Assembly (NCBI GenBank): GCA_016721435.1
Contig: JADKIC010000010.1
Location: 68,226 to 132,225 of the forward strand
Length of the DNA stretch: 64,000 nucleotides
Reading direction: 5' to 3'
Source of the DNA: Bacteroidota bacterium
Lineage (GTDB): Bacteria; Bacteroidota; Bacteroidia; AKYH767-A; OLB10
Positions within the stretch are counted from its first letter, which is position 1. Every line of letters starts with the position of its first letter. This document shows, one piece after another, positions 22,546 through 34,369 of this stretch. Made by a program: the position numbers and the translations under genes. The notes beneath the pieces were generated by a model. It saw only the letters and a program-made list of their open reading frames with translations. It made no database searches and was not told where the DNA came from.

Positions 22546-22737
22546 CCCCCAATGTAGCCGCGTCTACATGTAACGCGGCTACATTGGGGGGATCTTTGTA
22601 ACGCCGGCTACATTGGGGGGATCTTTTGTAACGCGGCTACATTGGGGGGAACCGTTGTAACGCGGCGACAATATGGGGAACTGCTGTAACGCGCAACCAT
22701 TGGGTGGTCTTTTGTAACGCAGCTATATTGTCGAGGG
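22546..22737. repeat. Degenerating 28-30 bp tandem array with inverted half-unit
   Basis: Six tandem units begin at 22569, 22597, 22627, 22656, 22685 and 22713, each starting TGTAACGC. Units 1-3 share CGGCTACATTGGGGG; units 4-6 diverge progressively. A perfect 17-base inverted copy of the core (22546-22562) precedes unit 1 and can pair with 22574-22590. GC content is far above the flanks. It lies between aconitase and the copper-monooxygenase-like gene. Confidence 0.9.
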
Positions 22738-22819
22738 TAAAATTTTCAATTACATGTTATTTAAACAATTAAACTAAGTTGTATCTTTCAAGTCCAACAG
22801 ACTTGAAAAAAGATAACTC

Positions 22820-24387
22820 TTGAAAAAAATCTACGCACTCTTTTTATTTTGCATGCTCACATCTGCATTGTATGCACAGACAATTCCAACCTGGTCGGAG
22901 AATATTGCCTGTATCCTATACACCCGATGTACTTCTTGTCATAATCCTTTGGGTATTGCGCCTTTTTCACTGGTAGATTATGCCAATGCTTCGGGAGCCG
23001 CTGCTGGTATTTACGATGCTGTTATCAATAACCGAATGCCACCCTGGCCGCCGGACCCCACTTATAGGTCATTTGCACATGAAAAGAATCTGACCCCGCA
23101 GGAGAAACAACTAATCATTGATTGGGTGAGTAATGGTACTCCATTGGGGAATCCCGGTAATGCGCCGGTACCTCCGGTATATACGAATTCGGAAGTGATT
23201 CAAAACCCCGACCTGACGGTGCGTATGCCGGTGTATACAATTCCTCCTATCAGTTCCGATTTATACCGGTGTTTTGCAATACCTTCCAATACGACCATTG
23301 ATCAGTTTATCACCGGAGTAGAAGTGGTACCGGGCAATCGACAGGTGGTACACCATGTGTTGGTTTTTCAAGATACCGCAAATACCACTTTGATTCTCGA
23401 TAGTCTTGATCCGGCACCCGGTTACAATGGTTTTGGTGGTGTAGGAAGTAACTCCGCTAAATTGGTCGGAATTTGGGTGCCCGGAGCTGAACCGGTCTTT
23501 CAGCCCTTAGGTATGGGACTTTCTATTCCTGCAGGCAGCACAATTATTTTCCAGGTACATTATCCTGTGGGTTCATCTTTTCAGCAGGATTCAACGAAAG
23601 TAAATTTTGAAATGACACCCGTCCCTACGACGAGAGAGGTAACGGTAGCGCCTATACTTAATCATGGGGCACAACTGACCAATGGTCCCCTTTTCATACC
23701 AGCGGATTCTACACGGACTTTTTATTCACAACTCACCACACCTTTTAATTTGACGTTATTGTCCGTCGCACCCCATATGCACTTGATTGGACGAAGTATA
23801 AAATCCTGGGCGGTAACTTTGCTTAATGATACCATTCCTTTTATAGATATCCCCGAATGGAATTTTATGTGGCAGGGAAATTATCAATTCCGCCAGCCTT
23901 TGAAGATTCCGGCTCTATCATCCTTTCATGGTGAAGCATTTTATGATAATACTGTCAATAATCCATTAAATCCAAGTATTCCTCCGCAGGATGTTAGTCA
24001 GGAGAAGCCACCACCGATGAAATGATGCTGATTTATTTTTATTTCCTCACTTATCAACCGGGAGATGAAAATATTATCATAGATACTTCTACAGTGATCA
24101 ATACATACAATAACTGTAATTTTGTGACTGCTTTAAGTGAAGTCCCCGAAGAGCTCCTCGTCAACTTTTATCCGAATCCGGCTTCCGGAAAGGTGATTGT
24201 GGATTTACCGGCAGGGGGCGTTGATGACATTCGCATGGTTGATATGTCCGGCAGTTTGATTTGGAGAAAAGACAAAACAACAGGTGATTTTGAGCTCTCT
24301 CTGGAGGGCTATAAGAATGGGCTCTATGAATTGCTGTTTCTGAAAGAAGGTGTTCTAAGCAGAAAGTCCTTGCTTATAGCACAATGA
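22820..24387 (+). CDS. Secreted cytochrome c / copper type II monooxygenase-like protein with T9SS domain, frameshifted
   Basis: An exported protein of about 523 residues with a TTG start and a signal peptide ending at LYAQ. A small c-type haem module has C37-x-x-C40-H41. A region like the PHM/dopamine-beta-monooxygenase catalytic core follows, with His178-His179 (VVHHVLVF), His in FQVHYP, and His319-x-His321 (PHMHLIG). The methionine-ligand motif GEATTDEMM lies just across a frameshift near 24000-24010. The last ~85 residues are a T9SS domain (NFYPNPASGKVIV). It is presumably a surface redox enzyme; its substrate is unknown. The copper motifs make the fold assignment strong, the activity inferred. 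Confidence 0.8.
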
Positions 24388-24457
24388 ATGACAATGTATT
24401 GACACTTGCTGTGTAATTGAAGATCAACTTTCAGGCGACTTTTCTACTTTTACAAAT

Positions 24458-25165
24458 ATGAAAAATCAATTGTTAGCGATCTGTATAGGACTCAGTATTT
24501 TTATTTCTTGCAAGAAAGAAGATGAGGAAGCCACCCCGCCAAGTATAAATATTACGCATACCAGCGGCTATACGATTAATCTTCCGAAAACCATTGTATT
24601 TACAGCGAGTTCATCAGGAGCAGAAAGTGTTTCATGGGATTTTGGAGATGGGACCACCGGACAGGGATTTACAGCGCAACATTCATATGCCGCTTACGGA
24701 AACTATCAGGTGAAAGCAACGGCAACCAAATCAGGATTGTCATCCAGTCAGACAAGAGATGTACCTGTTACTTTTCATCGTCGGGTTGTAATAAAAACAT
24801 TAGAAGTAATGCAAGTCCCTGCCTTTAAAGCAGCCGGTGTGGACTGGGATCCGGGAACGCTTCCTGACCTGACTTTTAAAATTACGTTTCCGGGAGATAC
24901 TGTTTATGAAACAACAACAGTTCTGAACAATGTAGAGTCGGGGGTGTTTAATATTATTCCTCCGAAAGGCACTTCTAACTTCAGTGACAATATTTCAATC
25001 GATGTGTACGATGTAGATGCAGGGAATGTACCGGATCGGGAATTGATGGCCAATGCGAAGTTTAAGTTTTGTAACGTGTTGCCAGTGAGTTCAACTTATG
25101 TCGATAGTGTGCAAATCAACAGCGGCGCCTTGCGATTGAAATTGAAGTTTGAGTTTCAGTTGTGA
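24458..25165 (+). CDS. PKD-domain lipoprotein
   Basis: A 235-residue protein with a lipoprotein signal (FISC, Cys about 18, then KKEDEE, typical of surface-exposed Bacteroidota lipoproteins). A PKD domain follows (SVSWDFGDGTTGQGFTAQHSY). The C-terminal beta-domain contains LPDLTFKITFPGD and DVYDVDAGNVPDRELM, reminiscent of a C2-like fold; that last point is inference. It follows the T9SS gene by 70 bases on the same strand. A TACTTTTA box lies just upstream, so it may have its own promoter. It is intact, with no enzymatic motif. Confidence 0.75.
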   Translation: MKNQLLAICIGLSIFISCKKEDEEATPPSINITHTSGYTINLPKTIVFTASSSGAESVSWDFGDGTTGQGFTAQHSYAAYGNYQVKATATKSGLSSSQTRDVPVTFHRRVVIKTLEVMQVPAFKAAGVDWDPGTLPDLTFKITFPGDTVYETTTVLNNVESGVFNIIPPKGTSNFSDNISIDVYDVDAGNVPDRELMANAKFKFCNVLPVSSTYVDSVQINSGALRLKLKFEFQL

Positions 25166-25244
25166 AAATAACTTTGATTTCATTTGACGAATAGATTCAT
25201 CTTTATCAACCGGTGCCATTTCTTTCAGATTTACTACACATCAA

Positions 25245-25272
25245 TAAAAGGCCGCCCTTGTAGGAGCGACCT
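25245..25272. terminator. Weak bidirectional hairpin between convergent genes
   Basis: AAGGCCGCCC and GAGCGACCTT can pair at 8 of 10 positions around a 6-base loop, between the PKD lipoprotein and the convergent gene at 25293. Flanking A and T runs are short. Confidence 0.4.
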
Positions 25273-25292
25273 TATCTCATTTACCCAATTCA

Positions 25293-28200
25293 TTAATGCT
25301 TAACAGTAATACGCAGACTTTCGCTAATCGACGTTCCTTTCAATCTGATAAAGTACAATCCTTCCGCCAGCGTACTGACATCTATTCGGATATTGTTGGA
25401 GCCCTTTATTAAAGATTGTAAAGAAGTTTGAAGACTTTTTCCGGTGATGTCAATTAAATCCATGTTGACATCTTCACTGATAACTGAATGAACAGCTAGT
25501 GTTACCTCATCATTTGCAGGATTCGGATAAACCTTACTTACAGAAGATGAGTTTTCAGATATTCTGGCGAATGGTGTGCAGGCATTGATGTCTGTAAATA
25601 TTCCATTGCTGACACGATTGAAACTTGTACCACATGCATTCGATACATTGATTTTTATGGTTTGACCACTGAAGTAAGTCGGTCCAAAGTCCACTGAAAT
25701 ATTTTTAGTGCCCTGGCCTGAAGTGATCATAGTTCCCGTTGGACTTACCCAGTTATAGGAAGCAGCCCCATATGCGGTTTGAACATCATACGCTACACCT
25801 GTTGCGCCCGGACAAATCACAAATGATCCGTTAATAACAACCGGACGTTCGGGTTTCGCAGTAACACTTAATGCGCGCTGTATACTTGCACCGCAGCTAT
25901 TGATAGCTTCTGCAATGATAGTTCCACCAACAAAAGTATTGTCAAAATCAACATTGATCAATGTACTTCCCTGGCCGGAGTTAATCGTTACACCAGCAGG
26001 AGTAATCCAGTTATATGAAGTTGCATTGATGGACCCCGGAGTGCTATAGATGACGCCTGTTTGGGCACAAACACCTGAAGCAGGTCCACTAATAATTCCC
26101 GGACGTGTGGGGGTATTTAAATTAAGGATCCTTGTGCGTAAAGGACTGTTGCCACAACTATTGGAAGCGCTTACACTTATGGAGCCACCGTTAAATCCTG
26201 CACCAACCGTAACCTGAATAACATTGGAATTAGCATTGCCAATAACAGTGAATGTAGCAGGTAGTGTCCAGTTATACGAAGCAGCGCGGTTTACAGCAGC
26301 TACGGAATACGTTACGATGTCGCCTGGGCAAACCTTATTAGGACCTGATATTGATCCCGGTGTTACAGGTATTGCAGAGTAATAGCCGATATTCACGGAT
26401 GATGGAGCACCACTTAATCCACATGAATCAAGAGGAGTAACGGTGAGCACACCACTAATGCCATTTTGAATGACTCCGGATGACCAACTTAAATTGATGG
26501 TATTCGTACCATTCCCCAACGAAATTGTCACTCCTGAAGTTCCGGACCATGTCCAATTGTAACTATCCGCATTCGGTACACATGCAATGTAAAATAATTT
26601 AGCACCCGGTCCACCACTTACACAATCGAAAGCAGTTCCAGTGATCGCACCGGCATTCCCCGGTCCTTGAGCAGGTAATACATCAATCGAAGTTGTAGCA
26701 CTGTTTCCGTAGAAGTCCGTTACACTAATCGAGTAAGAACCTGCTGCTAATCCGTTGATCGTATAAGGACTGCTTGCAGGTGATGGACTACCTCCGTTCA
26801 AGGCAACAGTATAAGGTCCGCTACCTCCTGCAAAAGTCAGCGTAATGGAACCATCATTCAAGCAGGAACCATCCGTACTTGTAGCAGTAATAATATTTAG
26901 CGGGAGGATATCATCCTGACGTACCTGTAAATTTTCAATCCGGCTATCCAATGCAATCATTGTTTCAGCAATTGCATAAGGAGAGGAAGTGAAATTGGCT
27001 TTCATGTATTCGGCAAAAGCATCTTGCTCAGAGCCGGGAAGAGTAAATCCTGCTAATCCCGGACCTGCCGGAGGAAGCGTTGGAAGGTCGATACGGGCAG
27101 TGCCTAAGGTGTTGAAGGGATAGCTATCTCCACCGGAAGCAAGGAAGTTTAAGGTCACGACACGGAAGATTCGTGCGGTATCACCATAGGTTATTCCGTT
27201 TGATACCAATGTGTCGATGTTATTGCCGAGTGCGTCAACAATTACAGCACTGCGTATTCTGGCCATCTGTGGTAAAGAAGGATCAAAGCTAAAGCGAACA
27301 CCGGCCACCTGTGGGAATTGACCCGGAGTAGCACCCGCTGCAGTGACATGGCCACCATGTTCAAGAATGGTACGTAAACCGGAAGCAGTTAATGAAAGAA
27401 CGGAAAGCTGATTGTTGAAACGAAGTGAATTTTCAATATCCAATTGTGAAATATCACCTTGAAGTTTTCCAGCTGCAGGATTTGCCTGTGGAGGTTCGTA
27501 CGCCACTATACTTCCAACAGCATTTACATATCCAATAGAAGAACGAATTCCTCCTCCATTTTTTATAGATACCGTTGTACCTGCATCATAATATTTTGCC
27601 ATCCAAAGGTTCGCTTCAGAAGATAGATTTCCAAGATTTGTTTCTTCTGTTCTAACTAAGGTACGACGTCCTTCAAGATACACTGCAGTTTTCCAAAGAT
27701 ATTACCATCTTTTGCAGCAATTACATTGCCCGTTGCATCACAAAGGATCTTTACAAGGTCACCCTTAGAACCCGGAGTGAATGCACTCGCATAATTTCCT
27801 GCTCCCCAGGTTTCCTCCACACCCAAACTATCAGCCGGGTAAGCTCCTGAAATAGCTGAATTTACTGAAGATGGAATTATATTTCCTGTAATATCAAAGT
27901 CAATAACAAGTCGGCCAACATACTTGTAGTTAGCTTCTGTATTTATAATGGCAATGGGTTTACTATCAGCACCTGTAGTGAAAAAAGGATAGGTTTCTAC
28001 AGCTACATCTCCTGCGCGTAAACGATCTGTTGCATCCGCCATTAATGTATGAGAACCTCCGCTAACGATAATGTCAACTCCATGTAAGAAGGTCGCCAAT
28101 TGCTTTTCTAAAATTAATTGCTGCATATGTGCCAATATAATTATCTTATCACAACCTTCTGAGAAGCGCAATGAATCAATTACGGGTTGCAGAATTGTAG

Positions 28201-30457
28201 CCAGCAAAGACATATCATTAGTGCCTGCTCCGGGGTTTTTAATGCTTGTTGCACCGGGAGAAGAAATGGATGCGAGAATAGGTGTGGTGGCTCCTACGAT
28301 ACCGTACTTCTGTACATTCTTAGTGATGATACAGGAGGGTGCAAGTTTAGGAGTTGTAGCGATCTGTGCAGCTGTCATGCTTGGGTTTGAACGGAAGGCG
28401 GTATTTTGCAATCGTGCATTGGTACCGATGTTTGATAAATTCACATCTCCGCTGAAATCCAGGTTGGAACTTAAATAAGGAAATTGTGCTCCGAACCAAC
28501 GTATATTGGATCCTGAGTTAACGCCTGCAATCATGTTGCGCAGTTCACTGGTTCCTAAATCAAATTCATGATTTCCCAATGCTGCTGCTTCAATGCCAAT
28601 AAAGTTCATGATGGACATATCCACACGTCCGATACCCGCTCTCAGATCATTAAAACTAAAAGGTCCGCCGTAATAGGAGCTGTATGTATTTTTTAATGGG
28701 GTTACCAATGAAGGATCTTCACCTGAATTAGAGAAAGGACTTGGAAGAATATTATCACCGGAAGAGAGAATCAATGTGTTCGGATAAGTATGTTCAAGAG
28801 TATCTACGATGGCAGCAAAGCGAGGCGCATCTTGCACGGCTTCAACGGATGCTTCAAAGTCTGATGCATGCAATATTTGTAAAGTCATCCTGCGTCCTAC
28901 CTGATAGATAGAAATAGTACCGCTGATTTCATTGGAAAGCACTAACAGATCTTTACCATTAGGACTTTCGTTTTTGGAATGAAAATAATTCCTTCAGGTC
29001 CCAGATCTCCACCATTGTTTAATGATGGCGTTTGTGCAAAATTTCTGGTGTTGATGTAAGAAGAAAAAGTTGGAGCATTGGGATTAGTGATATTATAAAT
29101 CATTACACCGCCAATTCGTTCTAAACCTACAAAGGCAAATAAACTATCTCCTATTTGGGCAACAGTTACTGCTTCAGGCTCCGGACCTTTATCATCACTT
29201 CTGTTTTTCTTAGTGTTATTGGTATTGCTGCAATTAAAATTAGCAGGAGAAATAGTATTCATCATTTGTTCAATCTGATCACCGCTATCCCACACCAATG
29301 CTCCTGCTTCATTCCAAATTGAAAAAGAACGTGCACCGAAAGAGTGAATGACATCAAAGTCACCATCGTTATCTATATCGCCTGTTTTAGTGGTTACATT
29401 TAAACGACCGAGGTTACTGCTGTTTTTTAAAGTGGCAGCATTTGGGAACACGGTTGGATCTAACAGATAAGAACCGGAACTTAATCGCACCGCTTCATTC
29501 AATGCTGAATATTCACGCACATCACCTTCATTTGCGCTGATGATGTAATTCTGTCCACCTACCGTAAATGCAGTAATGGCATCCGGCTGATACATTCCTT
29601 TTATAGGCCAGGTGGTAATATTGACTACACCACCATTTTGGTCAGAAGCATCCAAACCATTGCCCGGAATACTATGGTCTTTGAATCCCATTCCAACAAG
29701 TGAAGTAACTGTAGCAGTAGGAATATCAATAATGGCCCAGGCGTTATTTTCCTGACAGGTCACCCATGCCGTTAGAGAATTGTCAGATATAGCGATGTAC
29801 TCCGGTTCAAGATCTTGTGCAAGCGTAGATCCCGGACCAAACTTACGTATGGAAGGGTCGAGTGTCGCCGAATTAAAGGCTGTGAAGGAAGCGATCTGCA
29901 ATGTTGCTGAAGCTACACCACCACTGATATTAATGATACCTACTGAACCTTCCGGATCATTGGTGTAGGTGGTATTCGGTTCTCCTTCACATGCAACAAG
30001 TATGTATTGACCGTTAGGAGTAAATGTGATCATATCCGGTAAAGCTCCAACAGTAAAACTGTTTAGAAAAGTACCATTCGCATCAATAAGAACAACTTTT
30101 CCTGAATCTTGCTTTACTACAGCTTCCACTCCGATAGCAATGATTCCATTCTTTGCAGCCACACTATTCGCGGAAAGTCCAAAGGGAGTTAAATCGAATG
30201 AAGTAATGAGAGTAGGCGTTGCGGGGGTTAGCAAAATTTATAATGTCAACTTTTCCTGTTGAACCGTTCACGCTGAACAACCGTTTGCTGGTGGCATCAA
30301 ATGCTGTAATTTCGGTTCCGCCTGCATCGTATGTATTTGTGACATATCGACCGAGGAACTGAAGTTCAAGCGGTGATTGCCCTTGTGCGAGCCAGGTGGT
30401 AGCCGCGAGTAAGAGGCTTAACGTCACCTTTTTAAATTTTGATAGTGGGTTATACAT
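25293..30457 (-). CDS. Choice-of-anchor I / 5'-nucleotidase / Ig-like / T9SS multidomain protein, three frameshifts
   Basis: One locus of about 1720 residues split into four frames. A signal peptide ends at WLAQGQ. The first ~480 residues are a choice-of-anchor-I beta-propeller (GPEPEAVTVAQIGDSLFAFV). A metallophosphoesterase follows (LHASDFEAS, GDN, ALGNHEFDLG, LAHMQQ, SGGSHTL), then a 5'-nucleotidase C-terminal domain (NGGGIRSSIG). Several PKD/Ig-like repeats (SYNWTLPA, SYNWITPA, SYNWVSPTG) precede a T9SS domain (KVYPNPANDEVTL). Frames break near 30230, 28965 and 27675; joins such as GKTAVYLEGRRTLV are recovered by one added base. It is presumably a cell-surface nucleotidase or phosphatase for scavenging phosphate or nucleosides. 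Confidence 0.85.
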
Positions 30458-30621
30458 AATAGTCTTATTTCTTTGGCGTGAAGGTCCTCCTGCGAAGATT
30501 AATTAATTCCTAAGGCTATATTATGGCTATAATAATCAAAGGTTAAGTGGATGCTAAGTAATGGTCTGCCGTTTGCCGAAGATTCAAAAGCATTCATTAT
30601 TTTCGAACGCAGAAAGATCTT

Positions 30622-31944
30622 ATGGAACCATTTGAAAAGGATAATGAAAAGTAATTAAAGCCTGGACTTTTTACGACTGGGCGAATTCGGCGTATTCGCT
30701 GGTCATAAGCTCTGCCTTGTTTCCTATTTATTTCAGCGCAATCACAAGCAGCAATGGTGCAACTTCAGTTAAATTTCTTGGTCGTACATTTAATAGTGAG
30801 TCACTGCAATCTTATGCTATTTCTGCAGCATTTCTTTTCATTGCTGCTTTATCTCCAATGCTTTCTTCTATTGCCGACTATAGTGGTCAAAAAAAGAAGT
30901 TTATGTTTTTCTTCAGTACTCTGGGTGCAATAGCCTGTTCCATGCTTTGGTTTTTTGAAGGGATAGATACACTTTGGATTGGTGTCCTCTGTTCAATGGT
31001 GGCCGCAATAGGTTATTCAGGAAGTATTGTTTTTTACAATGCATATCTTCCGGAAATATCAACAGAAGAATTTCAGGACCATGTCAGTGCACGCGGCTAT
31101 TCGATGGGTTATATTGGTTCTTCCATGTTACTCATCTTTAATCTTACCATGATTCTTTTTCCCGAATGGTATGGAGGAATTTCCAATGGAAAGGCCATGC
31201 GATTTTCGTTTTTGCTGGTGGGTGTCTGGTGGTTTATATTCGCTCAGTATTCCTTTGCTAATCTTCCACGTGATCCGCAAAAACGTCCGATTGAAAAGAT
31301 ATTTTGGCGAAAGGGTACAGAGAACTCCGTAAGGTATGGACGCAACTGAAAAGTTATCCGGCATTGAAGTGGTTTCTCGTCGCGTTTTTTTTCTATAACA
31401 TGGCGGTGCAAACAGTGATGTATCTTGCTACCTTATTCGGAGTGAAGGAGATTTCCTGGCCCGACGAACAAAGCCGGCAAAGTGGTTTGATCGTGTGTAT
31501 TTTATTGATTCAGTTTGTTGCTATAGGCGGAGCTTATCTTTTCTCTACATTGTCTGCGAAATTTGGAAACATTAAAGCACTCATTATTTCTATTTTTGTT
31601 TGGATGATGATCTGTGTAAGTGTTTATGGTTTAGTGTATGTTCGTTTGATTTTTATATCACCGCTGCCTTTGTGGGATTGGTGATGGGCGGAATTCAATC
31701 CTTGTCCCGGTCAACCTATTCAAAATTACTGCCGCAAACTCAGGATCATGCTTCTTATTTCAGTTTTTATGATGTTTGTGATAAAACCGGAACGGTACTC
31801 GGAACCCTGATTTTCGGGTTAGTAAATGAGATTACCGGAAGTATGCGGGATTCCATTCTTGCTTTGATCTTGTTCTTTATTATTGGTATTATCTTATTGC
31901 TGAATGTGCAGCGAAAGGACCGGATAATTAAATTAAATCTTTAA
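30622..31944 (+). CDS. MFS transporter, UMF1/Atg22-like, three frameshifts
   Basis: An inner-membrane permease of about 440 residues with about 12 helices. It has the UMF1-family opening KAWTFYDWANSAYSLVI and, later, GGIQSLSRSTYSKLLPQ. The natural start is ATG 30622 (MEPFEKDNEK). The frame breaks near 30650, where one extra A in gaaaag gives EKVIKAWTFYDW, near 31310, and between 31600 and 31680. Every break needs one added base. The family is related to Atg22 amino-acid effluxers, but the substrate of bacterial members is not established. It is divergent from the giant T9SS gene and followed after 9 bases by the LutA-like gene. Confidence 0.8.
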
Positions 31945-31953
31945 TATTGCAGG

Positions 31954-32676
31954 GTGATAGTTGATTTATTTATTCCATGTTACCTAGATCAGTTTCAGCC
32001 GGAAACCGCTCGCAACACGTTGAAATTATTGGAGCGGGTAGGTTGTGGGGTGAACTATAATATTGATCAAACCTGCTGTGGTCAGCCTGCTTATGAAGAC
32101 GGTTACCGTGATCAATGTAAGGAGGTTGGAGAAAAACTGATTCGTGAATTTCAGGAGGAACGTTATGTCGTTTGTCCGGGTCCGGGTTGTGTAGCAACAG
32201 TAAGGAATCATTATCCTTCCATGTTTCATAATTCATCTTTGCACAATGAATATAAGCTGGTCCAGAAGCATTTTTATGAGTTGAGCGATTTTCTCGTAAA
32301 TATCATGCATGTATCGGATATCGGTGCTGCATATGAAGCAAAAGCAGTTTTACTGGATTCCTGTGCCTGTAAAACCGATTTGAAGGTGGAATCGGCCATG
32401 CAATCTCTTCTAAGTAAAGTCAAAAATTTAACATTAATCCCTTTCGATTCCGGTATTCCTTGTTGCGGTGCCGGTGGCGGACTCGATCGAAAGAATGAAG
32501 CATTGACAGTGAAAATGGGCATGGAGTTAATCACCGCTGCCCAAAAAGCAGGTGCAGATACCCTCATTTCTAACGATCCGCTTTGTCTTATGCATCTGAA
32601 TGGTATCATCCTTAAAAATAAACTTTCCCTTCGCACCATCCACATTGCGGATGTTTTAACCAGTAGCTGGTCATAG
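31954..32676 (+). CDS. LutA/YkgE-like (Fe-S)-binding CCG-domain protein
   Basis: A 240-residue cytoplasmic protein with two cysteine-rich CCG domains: PCYLDQF...QTCCGQPAYEDGY at the N-terminus and VLLDSCACKTDL...IPCCGAGGGL at the C-terminus. LutA works with LutB and LutC in L-lactate oxidation and is related to heterodisulfide reductase and glycolate oxidase subunits. No lutB or lutC is nearby, and the central motif differs from the usual SCxxLR form, so its role may differ. GTG start at 31954, nine bases after the MFS gene, suggesting an operon. It is intact. Confidence 0.75.
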   Translation: MIVDLFIPCYLDQFQPETARNTLKLLERVGCGVNYNIDQTCCGQPAYEDGYRDQCKEVGEKLIREFQEERYVVCPGPGCVATVRNHYPSMFHNSSLHNEYKLVQKHFYELSDFLVNIMHVSDIGAAYEAKAVLLDSCACKTDLKVESAMQSLLSKVKNLTLIPFDSGIPCCGAGGGLDRKNEALTVKMGMELITAAQKAGADTLISNDPLCLMHLNGIILKNKLSLRTIHIADVLTSSWS

Positions 32677-32731
32677 AAATACCGGATATTCTTTTTTCAC
32701 ATGAAGCAGAAAAGTTTCTATTCTCATTAAA

Positions 32732-32776
32732 TCTCGTCAGATTCATTGCATCGAAGGTGAAATGAATCTGACGAGA
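32732..32776. repeat. Hairpin repeat A, perfect 16-bp stem
   Basis: TCTCGTCAGATTCATT (32732-32747) pairs perfectly with 32761-32776, loop 13 bases. It lies between convergent genes and shares its outer stem with repeat B. Confidence 0.85.
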
Positions 32777-32811
32777 AAGCAATTCTCCCCCAAGCGAAGC
32801 GTTCCTCCAAA

Positions 32812-32856
32812 TCTCGTCAGAATCAACTCGTCGAAGACGAGGTGAGCATGACGAGA
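32812..32856. repeat. Hairpin repeat B, nested stems
   Basis: The outer stem TCTCGTCA (32812-32819) pairs with TGACGAGA (32849-32856). The inner stem CTCGTC/GACGAG spans 32827-32841. It is the same length (45 bases) and outer stem as repeat A, 80 bases away, so this looks like a duplicated element. Either may also terminate the flanking convergent genes. Confidence 0.8.
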
Positions 32857-32875
32857 CGATCCCCCAAGAGGGAGA

Positions 32876-34228
32876 TTAAAAATCTTTCACTACACCTGTA
32901 TAATTAAACGGAGTAATCTTTCTTAACTCTTCCTTGATATTCTCACTGACATCAAGTCCCGAAATAAAACGAGCAATAGTGTCCGGATTAATTTTTTCTC
33001 CGGTGCGGGTGAGCGTTTTAATGCTTCCTAAGGATTCGGATAAGCTTCCCGTCGCAAAATGGTTTGTATAGCTTCAGCAACAACCGCCCAGTTACCGGAA
33101 AGATCTTCTTCAATAACTGCAGTGTTCACATTGACTTTACTGAATCCCTTCAACAATGACTTACAAGCGATTAAAGTATGTGCAAAGGGCACGCCGATGT
33201 TTCTCAGCACCGTGGAATCAGTAAGATCCCTTTGTAACCGGGAAACCGGCAGTTTGGCAGAGAGATGTTCAAATAACGCATTCGCCATACCGAAATTGCC
33301 TTCCGCATTTTCAAAATCAATTGGATTTACCTTGTGTGGCATTGCAGATGAACCTACCTCATTTGCTACCACGCGTTGTGTAAAGTAATTCATCGAAATG
33401 TAGGACCACATATCTCTGGAGAGGTCAATCAAAATGGTATTGATGCGCTTCATGGTATCGAAAAGTGCTGCCATGTTATCGTAATGTTCGATTTGAGTAG
33501 TATAAGGACTACGAGTTAATCCCAACCTTTCAATAAACCGGTCACTGAATTGGATCCAGTCAATATTCGGATAGGCGATGGCGTGAGCATTGAAATTGCC
33601 TGTGGCTCCTCCAAATTTAGCGGAACAGGCAATGGTATTTAACAGTTCCAGTTGTGTTTGTAAACGGTGATGAAAGATGTAAATCTCCTTCCCAAGTCGG
33701 GTAGGGGAAGCAGGTTGTCCATGTGTTCGGGCCAGCATCGGAATATCTTTCCATTCGCGTGATACCAGTAAAATCTTCTCACTAATCGCTTTAATGATGG
33801 GCAAATAAATAAGTTGATTCGCTTCCCGTAAACTCAATGGAATCGCTGTATTGTTAATGTCCTGCGAGGTGAGGCCGAAGTGAATGAATTCCTTGTATTC
33901 TCCAAGACCCATCTCATCAAATTTTTCTTTCAAAAAATATTCCACCGCTTTTACATCGTGATTGGTAGTTTTTTCAATGGATTTGATATGAAGGGCATCT
34001 TCGTGTTTAAAATTGTTGTAAATATTTCTCAACTTCTTATTGTTGCTGCTTTCGAATCCCTTCAATTGCGGCAAAGGCAATTCACACAATTCGATGAAAT
34101 ATTCAATTTCAACCATCACACGATAGCGCATCAAAGCTTCTTCTGAAAAATAAAGCGCCAGTTCTTCGCAGGAGTTTCTATACCGTCCGTCGATTGGGGG
34201 AAATAGCATTGAGTGGATGGAGATCCAT
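32876..34228 (-). CDS. purB: Adenylosuccinate lyase, frameshifted at both ends
   Basis: PurB catalyses two fumarate-releasing steps of purine synthesis (SAICAR to AICAR, adenylosuccinate to AMP). The restored protein is about 450 residues, the normal length. The signature loop GSSAMPHKVNPIDFEN and the catalytic segments ARTHGQPASPTRLG and GLTSQDINNT are present. The start ATG 34228 (MDLHPLNAISP) is in another frame because of a miscounted C run at about 34200. A second break near 33035 (a missing C) restores LGSIKTLTRTGEKINPD through ITPFNYTGVVKDF to the stop at 32876. The uninterrupted ORF alone would miss about 50 C-terminal residues. Confidence 0.92.
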
Positions 34229-34369
34229 GTTTTTTTCGCTGTATTGTTTTGTCTAACGTACTATTTTTCGTCACGATAATGTTAAATTCAGAACCTGCCT
34301 TCGGTCCCCCCGGCAGGTCTGGATTATTATAATTCAGAATTATACTTCTCCTCCTGATTTTGTCTTCAC

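Noticed and set aside
22569..22737. CRISPR array
   Set aside because: The 28-30 base units are contiguous with no unique spacers, degrade progressively, and no cas gene is near.
30622..31944. Programmed ribosomal frameshifting
   Set aside because: Breaks occur in dozens of unrelated genes, lack slippery heptamers with downstream structures, and mostly need a missing base; sequencing error explains all of them.
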